Below are positions 34,414 to 42,984 of a DNA stretch of 57,350 nucleotides, piece by piece (the first letter of the stretch is position 1; each line of letters begins with the position of its first letter). A program made the position numbers and the translations under genes. Under the pieces are notes generated by a model. It saw only the letters and a list, made by a program, of their open reading frames with translations, did not search any database and was not told the origin of the DNA. This DNA is from an uncultured Planctomycetia bacterium (GTDB lineage Bacteria; Planctomycetota; UBA1135; GCA-002686595): the NCBI GenBank assembly GCA_937952135.1, contig CALFYL010000334.1, forward strand, positions 1 to 57,350. The letters run 5' to 3'.

Positions 34414-35714
34414 GGCGCGCTCCCCACGGAACCCGCCGCCGCCCCCGCCGCCGCGCGCTTCTGCTCCACCATCTGGAAGTACGACTCGAGGCGGTTCTTG
34501 ATGTTCGCCGCGGAGAAATAGCGCGGGTCGACCAGATCGCTCTCGAGGAAGCCCACCGGCTTGCCGGTGCGGCGCTCGACCTCGTTCAGCATCGCGAGTT
34601 GCCCGGCGCTGAAGCTGTTGCAGCTCTTCACCGAGTGCACGAGCAGCCCGTCCGCCGCGTACTCGTCCATGTACTGGCACAGCACGTCGACGCGCGTGGG
34701 CAGATTCAGGTTCGTGTAGCAGCCGAGGCAGTACTCGGCGAGCGACTCGAGCGGTCGGTCGGGGTCGTGCCGGAAGCCGAAGTCGTAAGTTCCGCCGACC
34801 TTCGTGTACGTCGACGCGACCACCACCGCGCCTTCGTCGGCGAACATCTTCCAGAACTCGCGGAAACTGGTCCAATTCGGCGGGCCTTCGACCACGACGC
34901 GGAAGCGCTCGCGTTCGAGCGGCCCGTCGGGTGTCACCGGGCCGAGCCCGAGGTCGAGGCGCTCCTGCACTTCCTCGCGCAGCTCGCGGTAGTAGTCGCA
35001 CGCGTCCTGCGTTCCGCGGAAGGCGCTGAAGATCGGCCCGAGGTAGTACACGCCGCCGAAATACGCGTCGATGGGCGAAGGCCGATGGCGCGCGGAGCGG
35101 AGCACCCACACGAGATCGTCTTCAGCCCGCGCCGAGAGCCGAAGCTGCTCGCGGAGCTTGTCGATGTCGAACTTCTTGCCCGAGACGCGCTCGAGCGCCG
35201 GAATGACCTTCTTCTTCAGTTGCTCGACGACGTAGGTGCGCTGCGACGCGGTGATCTGCCCGTCGGCTTGATACGGCACGTGCAGCATCACCGTCGGCGA
35301 GCGGTACTCCTGGCGCAGCAGCTCGAACCACTTCAAGAACGTGAAGCAGCCGGTGTACGAGAGCAGCAGCAGGTCGGGGTTCGGCAGGCGCTCGCCGGTC
35401 GGTCCGACATTGCCCGACTTCATCATCCCGATGTCGCACTTCACGTAGGTGCAGACGTCCTCGGAGTGCCCGAGCTTCTCCGCGAGCCCGATGTACTCGC
35501 GCGACTTGCCGCGCATGCCCGACTGCAGCGCGTTGATCTCGGGCAGCACCGGCAGCAAGTCGAAGTTGCGCACCAGCTCGGTCAGATTGCCCGGAACGAA
35601 GGTGTAGACGCACTTCTCGCCGCTCTCGGCGCTGCGCGCGAGGCGCCGGAAGTGCTCGGCGATCATCAGCTTCTGCCGCTCCTGGCTGCGGTCCTTCAGC
35701 GCGGTCGTGCTCAT
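34410..35714 (-). CDS. bcrB: Benzoyl-CoA reductase subunit B
   Basis: A 434-residue protein of the 2-hydroxyglutaryl-CoA dehydratase / benzoyl-CoA reductase D-component family. Cysteines expected to hold an iron-sulfur cluster lie in DVCTYVKCDIGMM and LSYTGCFTF, and further ones in AEYCLGCYTN and SVKSCNSFSAGQ. Together with BcrC it forms the catalytic half that reduces the benzoyl ring to cyclohexa-1,5-diene-1-carbonyl-CoA. It overlaps bcrC and bcrA by four bases at each end. Distinction from HgdA/HgdB dehydratases rests on the linked dch, oah and had genes. Confidence 0.9.
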   Translation of the reverse strand: MSTTALKDRSQERQKLMIAEHFRRLARSAESGEKCVYTFVPGNLTELVRNFDLLPVLPEINALQSGMRGKSREYIGLAEKLGHSEDVCTYVKCDIGMMKSGNVGPTGERLPNPDLLLLSYTGCFTFLKWFELLRQEYRSPTVMLHVPYQADGQITASQRTYVVEQLKKKVIPALERVSGKKFDIDKLREQLRLSARAEDDLVWVLRSARHRPSPIDAYFGGVYYLGPIFSAFRGTQDACDYYRELREEVQERLDLGLGPVTPDGPLERERFRVVVEGPPNWTSFREFWKMFADEGAVVVASTYTKVGGTYDFGFRHDPDRPLESLAEYCLGCYTNLNLPTRVDVLCQYMDEYAADGLLVHSVKSCNSFSAGQLAMLNEVERRTGKPVGFLESDLVDPRYFSAANIKNRLESYFQMVEQKRAAAGAAAGSVGSAP

Positions 35715-36892
35715 GGGGTCCCCGCTTCCGAGAAGAGTTTGATCGAGTCCGCGAACGTGCCCGCTTGCTCGCGGATCACCTGGAACTGGCCGCCGTTCTC
35801 GGAGTATTTGAAGGCCGTCCAGGGAACCGAGCGTTCCTCGATGGCGCGCACCGCCATGGGCTGATCGAGCAGCGCCGGATCGCAGAAACTCGGCGCGCAG
35901 AACAGCACGCCCTCGGCGCGCGCGGCTTCGACCCGCCGCACGAGCTCCTGACCCTTGAAGTCGGAGTCCTCGTAGCGCGTCGGGCTCTCGATCGAATCGC
36001 TCAGGAACGCGTTGACCAGGTTGTCGAGCGGATCTCCCGTGAGCGGCGTCGCGTGCTTGAACCAGCGCCCCACCTGCACGAAATCGTCGTCGACGATGTA
36101 GCAGCCCGCGCGTTCGAGCGTCTTGATCAGTCCGAGCGGCGGCTGCTCGCAGAAGGAGCCGGTGAGCACGACGCGCGCTTGGTCGAGCGGCCGGCGCGAA
36201 GTGTCGGCTTCAACCGCTTCCAGGTAATCGTCGAGCAGCGCGTCGTGCTCCTCCACCTCGAGCACGAGGCCCGCGCGCTGCAACGTGTAGAGCTCCCACG
36301 TCGGAACCTTCCACGGCTCGCTGCGACGAAGCTCGTAGAGAGCCTGGATTCGCGCCCGGTTCGCGTTGTAGGCCGCCAACGAGCGCCGCAGCGATTCCGC
36401 GTCGAGTGGACGCGCGCCGCGTTGCGTGAGCGACTCGGAGAGTTCCTCGAGCTCGCGGCGCAGGAACGCGCCGCCGATCTCCGCGTCGAAATCCTGCGGC
36501 ACGTCCAGGTAGTACGAGAGCCGCTCGGGAAAGCGCAGCTTCCAGATGCCGGACAAGTTGCGGATCACGTCGCAGATCGCCGGGAAGAGCATCCCGTCGA
36601 GCACGTCGAGCGAACCGTTCAGCGCGAGCTCGATCGTGCTGCGTGGCAGGTGGCAGATGTAGGACTGGTAGAAGGCGTCGCCCTTGATGATCTCGACGTC
36701 TTCGCCGCCGCCCATCACGCCCACGGGCAGACAACCCTGCGCGTGGAGCAGCTCGCGCGGAACCCAGATCGGCAGGAAGCCGATCGCGAGCCCGCCGCGG
36801 CGCTCCTTCCACTTGCGAACGTAGTCGAAGCGCGTGTCGCGGTAGAGCTCCTCGGCCTGCTCGACCAACGCCTGGATACGGGGGGAGCTCAT
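35711..36892 (-). CDS. bcrC: Benzoyl-CoA reductase subunit C
   Basis: A 393-residue partner of BcrB in the same family. Cluster-ligand candidates lie in LHAQGCLPVGVMGGGED, SYICHLPRST and LFPAICDVIRNLSG. The C-terminal half contains VVLTGSFCEQPPLGLIKTLERAGCY, typical of this group. It begins the four-gene bcrCBAD block and overlaps the dch stop by four bases. It has no function alone; it needs BcrA, BcrB and BcrD plus a reduced ferredoxin, whose gene is not in this window. Confidence 0.9.
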   Translation of the reverse strand: MSSPRIQALVEQAEELYRDTRFDYVRKWKERRGGLAIGFLPIWVPRELLHAQGCLPVGVMGGGEDVEIIKGDAFYQSYICHLPRSTIELALNGSLDVLDGMLFPAICDVIRNLSGIWKLRFPERLSYYLDVPQDFDAEIGGAFLRRELEELSESLTQRGARPLDAESLRRSLAAYNANRARIQALYELRRSEPWKVPTWELYTLQRAGLVLEVEEHDALLDDYLEAVEADTSRRPLDQARVVLTGSFCEQPPLGLIKTLERAGCYIVDDDFVQVGRWFKHATPLTGDPLDNLVNAFLSDSIESPTRYEDSDFKGQELVRRVEAARAEGVLFCAPSFCDPALLDQPMAVRAIEERSVPWTAFKYSENGGQFQVIREQAGTFADSIKLFSEAGTP

Positions 36893-37671
36893 GATCCGCT
36901 CCAATTCGGCGCGCGCTTCTCGAGGAAGGCCGTCAAGCCTTCGACGGCGTCGTGCGTGCGCATCAACTCGTCGAGGTAGAGGCGCTCGAGGCGCTCGAGC
37001 TCGCGGCCGTATCGCTCGACGAAACCCGCGCGCGCCGCGCGGACGGCGAAGCGCAAGCTCGAGCTCGACTTGAGCGCGAAGTTCTGGCGCAACCAGTGCA
37101 CCGCGGCGCCGCCGGGATCGGCGGCGACGGCGTCCGCGAGGCCGCATGCGAGCGCTTCGGCGGCGTTCAGCGTCCGTCCTGTGAGCAGAAGGTCCTCGGC
37201 CGCGGGCCGGCCGATGCGCTCGGGCAGCGCGACCGACGCAACGGGCGCGAAGACGCCGAGCACGATTTCCGGCTGGCCGAGCTTCGCGTCCTCGGCGACG
37301 AACACGCGCTGGCACAGCGCCACGAGTTCGAGCCCGGCGCCGAGGCACTGCCCCCGCACGGCGGCGACGCACACTACGTCGCTCGCGAGCAGCGCCTTCG
37401 TCATCGCGTGCAAGCTCGCCAGCATCGCGCGGCAATGCACGGGCAAGTGCTCGGCGATGCTCGCGCCGAACGAGAAGTGCGGCCCCTCGCCCTCGATCAC
37501 GAGGCCCTTGAGCGCCGCGTCGCCGCGAGCGCGCTCGAATACGCGCTGGAGCTCGGCGATCTTCGCCGCATCGAGGATGTTCGACTTCGGCGTCGCGAGC
37601 GCCACGCGCCAGAACGCGCCGTCGTCGAGCACTTCCAGCTTCACCGAGGACGTCGTCGCGCTCTGGCCCAT
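36889..37671 (-). CDS. dch: Cyclohexa-1,5-diene-1-carbonyl-CoA hydratase
   Basis: A 260-residue crotonase-fold protein. Its HFSFGASIAEHLP and AVRGQCLGAGLELVALC segments form the CoA and oxyanion sites and resemble Dch of Thauera more than ordinary enoyl-CoA hydratases. It adds water to the dienoyl-CoA from benzoyl-CoA reductase, giving 6-hydroxycyclohex-1-ene-1-carbonyl-CoA. It starts 12 bases after oah and overlaps bcrC. The position directly before bcrC makes this reaction far more likely than generic beta-oxidation. Confidence 0.9.
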   Translation of the reverse strand: MGQSATTSSVKLEVLDDGAFWRVALATPKSNILDAAKIAELQRVFERARGDAALKGLVIEGEGPHFSFGASIAEHLPVHCRAMLASLHAMTKALLASDVVCVAAVRGQCLGAGLELVALCQRVFVAEDAKLGQPEIVLGVFAPVASVALPERIGRPAAEDLLLTGRTLNAAEALACGLADAVAADPGGAAVHWLRQNFALKSSSSLRFAVRAARAGFVERYGRELERLERLYLDELMRTHDAVEGLTAFLEKRAPNWSGS

Positions 37672-37683
37672 GATTCGAACCTC

Positions 37684-38796
37684 CTAGTGAGCGCTCGCCG
37701 CGCAACCGCGCGCTTTCGCGAGGACTTCGTCGATCAGCTCGTCGCCCCACGGCGCGCCCTCGGCCAAACGCCGGCGCAACAGCAGGAAATCCGCCTCGCG
37801 GCACGCGCGCCCGCCTTCGTGGAACGCGCGGAACCCGGCGCGGCCCTCGTTCATCATGTTGAGCGCGAGCCACGCGCGGTTGGATTCCTTGTTGCGGTCC
37901 CAGTGCTCGAGCTTGTGCTTGCGAACGCTCTCGAGCGTCTTCGACAGGCAGCCCGGCATCGTGCTCGCGAGTTTGAAGAGCAGCGTCTCGACGTCCGCGT
38001 CGAGCCGCGAGAGATCGACGCGCCCGCGCGCGAGCAACGCCTTGCCCGCGGCCTTCTCGTCGCCGTCCTTTGCCTCTCCGTGCACGACGCGGCCGAACTC
38101 GTCGGTCCAGCGCTCGGTCACCACCAGCGGGTTCGCGACGAACTTGCCGTCGACGACGAGCGCGGGCGCGATGCTCGTCACCAGTCCGAGCCGCAGCGCC
38201 TTGTGAGCGCTCCACGGCTCGCACAACGTGCAGCTCTGCATCGCGTGCTCCATTCCGACGAACAGCGGGAGGAAGTCCGTGCTTCCTCCGTCGGGCGCCG
38301 AGCCGTGCCGAGGCCCCGCTTGCCCGAAGAACGCGAGATCGCTCGCGAGCGTGAAGTCGCACGCCATGCCGATCTCCTGGCCGCCGGCGATGCGCAGGCC
38401 GTTGACGCGGCAGACGACCGGCTTGTCGCACAACAGAATCGCGCTGACCATGTCGTTGAAGAGCCGCATGTACTGGCGGTACTCCTCGGGCCGGCCCGCG
38501 TAGTACTCGGCGTACTGCGCGGTGTTGCCGCCGGTGCAGAACGCGCGTTCTCCGGCGCCGGTGAACACCACGGCCACGCACGCGCGGTCGTTCGACGCGC
38601 GCCGGAAGCCGAGGATCACGTCCTTGACCATCTCGGTCGTGTAGGAATTGAGCTGCGACGGATTGTCGAGCGTGATGCGCACCCAGTGCAGTCCGGGGAC
38701 GGCGTCGCCCGCCGGGCTGCGAAGCGCAACTTGCTCGTAGCGGACGCGTCCGCCGTCGTCCGAACGCCGATCGAGGTCGTGAGCGACGAAGTCCAT
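37684..38796 (-). CDS. oah: 6-oxocyclohex-1-ene-1-carbonyl-CoA hydrolase
   Basis: A 370-residue crotonase-superfamily enzyme, longer than common hydratases and matching Oah/BamA/BzdY. Diagnostic segments are FCTGGNTAQYAEYYAGRP, RVNGLRIAGGQEIGMACDF and GPRHGSAPDGGSTDFLP. It adds water twice and opens the ring to 3-hydroxypimeloyl-CoA. The gene is the standard marker for anaerobic aromatic degradation, so its presence firmly supports the pathway call. ATG 38796 lies 2 bases after the had stop. Confidence 0.95.
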   Translation of the reverse strand: MDFVAHDLDRRSDDGGRVRYEQVALRSPAGDAVPGLHWVRITLDNPSQLNSYTTEMVKDVILGFRRASNDRACVAVVFTGAGERAFCTGGNTAQYAEYYAGRPEEYRQYMRLFNDMVSAILLCDKPVVCRVNGLRIAGGQEIGMACDFTLASDLAFFGQAGPRHGSAPDGGSTDFLPLFVGMEHAMQSCTLCEPWSAHKALRLGLVTSIAPALVVDGKFVANPLVVTERWTDEFGRVVHGEAKDGDEKAAGKALLARGRVDLSRLDADVETLLFKLASTMPGCLSKTLESVRKHKLEHWDRNKESNRAWLALNMMNEGRAGFRAFHEGGRACREADFLLLRRRLAEGAPWGDELIDEVLAKARGCAASAH

Positions 38797-38798
38797 GG

Positions 38799-39872
38799 TT
38801 AGTCCTCGGGGATCAGCACCACGCGCCGCGAGATGCGGTGCGCGTGGAGCTCTTCGAAGGTTCGATTGATCGTGGAAAGCGGGCGTCGCTCGATGAACGG
38901 CGCCACGCGCACGCCGCCCTCGAGCACGAGCTCGAGCACCGCGGGATAGAGCTCCGGCGCGCAACCCCAGTTGCCTTGCGCCACGGCGTCGAGCGCCATC
39001 AGGTTCGACAGGCGCAGGCTGATCTTCTGCGGCGTGTAGCCGACGACCGACAGCAGGCCGCCGGGTCCGAGCAGTCCGAAGGCCGTCTCCTGGCCCTGCG
39101 GCGTCCCGGAGGTTTCGAAGATGCGCACGCGCCAGCTCGGACACGCGCGCGCGGCGGCGAAGGCGTTGACTTGCTTCTTGAGCGCCTTGAAGTCGAGTTG
39201 ATCGGCGCGCAGCGTGAGTTCGGCGCCGTGCTCGCCCATCGCGGCCAGCTTGAGCGGGTCCACGTCGATCGCGACGACGTGGGCTCCGCGCGCGGCCGCG
39301 ATCTGCACCCCGAAGCCTCCGACGCCGCCGACGCCGACGAACACGGCGACATCGCCGCGCGCCAAGGCGCTGCGCTCGACCGCCTGGTACGGCGTGGTCA
39401 CCGCGTCGGCGATCACCGAGAGCGTCGCGAGATCGAGGCCCTGTGGATTGACGAGCGGGTCGTCGAGCGCGGGCACGCGGCACAGGCCGCGCGACGGCAC
39501 GCGAACGTGCGTTGCGAAGCCGCCGTGCACGTCGTTGCCCGGGAAGATCTGCGCTGGACAGATCGAGCTGCGGCCGGCGCGGCAGGCGCCGCATTCGCCG
39601 CAGGGAATCACGGCGGGAACGATGACCTCGCGCCCCGACCAGGCTTCGGCGCCGGGGCCGGCCGCCACGACGCGGCCCGCGATCTCGTGGCCCAGGGTCA
39701 GCGGCAGCGGATGGCGCGTCGGAACGCTGTCGTAGATGAAGCCGAGGTCCGTGTGGCACACGCCGCAACCGGCGACGCGGATGAGCACTTCACCCGGGCC
39801 CGGCGCTTCCTCGCGAAGCTCCAACGCCATCGGAGTCGTCACGGATCGAACCGTCCAAGCGCGGACCTGCAT
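38799..39872 (-). CDS. had: 6-hydroxycyclohex-1-ene-1-carbonyl-CoA dehydrogenase
   Basis: A 357-residue zinc-type MDR dehydrogenase. The catalytic zinc site is in GCGVCHTDLGF and GHEIAGRV; the structural zinc loop is CGECGACRAGRSSIC; the NAD-binding turn is VGVGGVGGFGVQ. It oxidises the hydroxy-enoyl-CoA from Dch to the 6-oxo compound used by Oah. Spacing to the neighbours is 3 and 2 bases. Generic alcohol dehydrogenase is the alternative, but adjacency to oah, dch and bcr makes Had the clear choice. Confidence 0.92.
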   Translation of the reverse strand: MQVRAWTVRSVTTPMALELREEAPGPGEVLIRVAGCGVCHTDLGFIYDSVPTRHPLPLTLGHEIAGRVVAAGPGAEAWSGREVIVPAVIPCGECGACRAGRSSICPAQIFPGNDVHGGFATHVRVPSRGLCRVPALDDPLVNPQGLDLATLSVIADAVTTPYQAVERSALARGDVAVFVGVGGVGGFGVQIAAARGAHVVAIDVDPLKLAAMGEHGAELTLRADQLDFKALKKQVNAFAAARACPSWRVRIFETSGTPQGQETAFGLLGPGGLLSVVGYTPQKISLRLSNLMALDAVAQGNWGCAPELYPAVLELVLEGGVRVAPFIERRPLSTINRTFEELHAHRISRRVVLIPED

Positions 39873-39875
39873 CGT

Positions 39876-40574
39876 TCACCTCACGCCGCTTTCCGTTCCG
39901 GCCGAGTCGAACACAGGCGCCGCAGCGGGCTCCAGGTCCGACGAATTCGCACGAAGGCTCGCTTCGGCGTGTTCGACGAGCTCGTGAAAGCGCGTCGCGG
40001 GCCGCTCGCCGCGCGCGCGCGCCTCGATGCGGCTCGACCAAGCGCGGCTCACGCGTTCGCGCACGACGTCTCGCTGGCCCGGATCGAGCTCCAAGCGGTC
40101 GAGGGCGTCCGGCGCGTAGCCGAAGATCTCGTCGAGCATGTCGTCGACGAAGAGCAACTCGCGCTTCACGAAGAGGTGGAGCCGCTCGACGTCGGCGAAG
40201 CGCTCGGGGCGCAGTGCGAGCACCGCGCGCGTCGCGCCGCGCTTCGGAGCGGAGTCCGTCGCGCAGTACAGCTCCGCGCTCTCGTCCTTCGAGCGCCTCG
40301 CACGTCGGACGTACAGCGTGTCGAGCTCGAGCGCCGCCGACGGACAGGCTTCGAGCGCGAGCCGCAGGGGCTCGTCGAAGTGCAGCCTCCGGAACGCCTC
40401 GAGGGCGTGCTCGCGGAACGCCTGCTCGCGCGTCGCCGCGTCCGGTTGTTCGTAGATGCGCTCGCGCGCCTCCAGCCACGCGACCGCGCGTGCATCGCCG
40501 CGTTCGGCGGCGGCTCGCAGCGCGAGGAACACCGCTTCTTCCACCAGATCCGGAGCGATGTCGAGGCGCGTCAT
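39876..40574 (-). CDS. Unknown protein linking the NXR-like and benzoyl-CoA modules
   Basis: A 232-residue, charged, mostly helical protein with no signal peptide or membrane segment. I recognise no family. A conserved-looking centre reads HLFVKRELLFVDDMLDEIFGY; two Cys are present (EACPSAA, ELYCATD) and no metal motif is obvious. It begins 15 bases after the chaperone stop and ends 3 bases before had, so it is co-transcribed with both modules. A dedicated assembly or accessory factor, or a regulator, would fit the place. I do not assign one. Confidence 0.65.
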   Translation of the reverse strand: MTRLDIAPDLVEEAVFLALRAAAERGDARAVAWLEARERIYEQPDAATREQAFREHALEAFRRLHFDEPLRLALEACPSAALELDTLYVRRARRSKDESAELYCATDSAPKRGATRAVLALRPERFADVERLHLFVKRELLFVDDMLDEIFGYAPDALDRLELDPGQRDVVRERVSRAWSSRIEARARGERPATRFHELVEHAEASLRANSSDLEPAAAPVFDSAGTESGVR

Positions 40575-40589
40575 GGCGGCAAGCTCGTG

Positions 40590-41369
40590 TTACGTGAGCT
40601 CTTCGAGCGGTGAAGATGAAGCGCCGCCGGGAACACAGCTCGAGGCGTGCGCGCACGACACGCAGGTGTCCTCCAACGTCACGGACGTCTCGCCGGGCGC
40701 GAGCGTCGGATCGCCGCACGGCACGCCCAGACGCGTGCATTCGTTCGCGACCCAGCGGGACGTGAACTCCGCGAGGGCGTGGTAGAAGCCTTCGCGGCCG
40801 CACGCGCCGAGCTTGCGGCAAAAAGCCGGCGTCCAGCGCGCCACGTGTTCGCCGAGGAAGCTGCGCTGCGCGTCGCGCGCCGATTCCGCGAGCCGCTCGT
40901 CGCCGCGCGACGCGGCCCACGCCTCCTTGGCGCACAGGAACTGCAGGAAGGCGAGCTCGATGCCGATGTGGTCGACGCGCTCGTCGCACTCGCCGTTGAG
41001 CTTCAGTCCGAACGCCGAATAGAACGCCGAGACGTCCGACATCTGGTGGAACTGCAGCAGATCGCCCGCCGCGCCGAGCCACTCGGATTCGTACGGCGGC
41101 ACGCCCGCGCGAGGTGTGTGGCCGATGATGCGCCCATAGTCGGACTCGACGCGCTCGCGGTCCGCGCCGAGCGACAAGCACGCATGCGCGAGCGATGCGA
41201 GCGGCGCCTCCCCCGCTTCCTCGAGCGCCACTTCCAGCGCCGGCGCCCACTCGCGCTCGCTGAGCGTCGCGCGACGGGGATGGCGCAGCGCGTCGCTCAA
41301 GTAGCGATAGACCACCGCCCGCGACAGCGCCAGATCGTCGCCAACTCTTCCCTCGGCTTCGCTTTGCAT
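40590..41369 (-). CDS. NarJ/TorD-type chaperone for the molybdoenzyme
   Basis: A 259-residue helical protein of the TorD/DmsD/NarJ superfamily. YRYLSDALRHPR near the N-terminus and the central ESDYGRIIGHT and PPYESEWLG segments are typical of chaperones for type II DMSO-reductase enzymes. They bind the alpha subunit's twin-arginine signal and help insert the Mo-bisPGD cofactor. A short Cys-rich tail (CVSCAHASSC) is unusual and could bind metal. The start is 2 bases after the beta stop. Confidence 0.85.
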   Translation of the reverse strand: MQSEAEGRVGDDLALSRAVVYRYLSDALRHPRRATLSEREWAPALEVALEEAGEAPLASLAHACLSLGADRERVESDYGRIIGHTPRAGVPPYESEWLGAAGDLLQFHQMSDVSAFYSAFGLKLNGECDERVDHIGIELAFLQFLCAKEAWAASRGDERLAESARDAQRSFLGEHVARWTPAFCRKLGACGREGFYHALAEFTSRWVANECTRLGVPCGDPTLAPGETSVTLEDTCVSCAHASSCVPGGASSSPLEELT

Positions 41370-41371
41370 CG

Positions 41372-42655
<1,284 letters not shown>

Positions 42656-42659
42656 GACT

Positions 42660-42974
42660 TCAGACTCCTTCACTTCGGAGCGCGCGTGCTTCGCGCGAAC
42701 GGCGCAGAGCTTCGCGAACTTGTGCGTAACGGTGCGCACGGTCGTGGACCATGGCGTAGATCGCGATCTCGCCCAGTTGCTTCCAGGCGAGGTTCGCGAG
42801 CCGGTGTTCTTCGGAGCGGAACAGGTCGAGGATCTGCGCCGGCGTGCAGCCGAGCCGCAGGAACTCGTCCGCGAAACACTCGGCCATGATCGGCACGCTC
42901 TGGCCCGTCGGGTCGTCGAAGGTGACGCCGGAGAGCTCCATCGGATCGGTCGCGTCGGGTTCGTTCTTCGGCAT
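42660..42974 (-). CDS. Small unknown protein between NXR-like alpha and beta
   Basis: A 104-residue soluble protein, 10 bases after alpha and 4 before beta. It has an acidic, disordered N-terminus and a helical core (AECFADEFLRLGCTPAQILD, then HRLANLAWKQLGE) with a basic C-terminus. Two cysteines are present. I recognise no family. Insertion between two subunit genes with such tight spacing implies a role in assembly, as a small subunit, or in electron transfer for this enzyme. Confidence 0.65.
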   Translation of the reverse strand: MPKNEPDATDPMELSGVTFDDPTGQSVPIMAECFADEFLRLGCTPAQILDLFRSEEHRLANLAWKQLGEIAIYAMVHDRAHRYAQVREALRRSREARALRSEGV

Positions 42975-42984
42975 GGCGGCCTCC

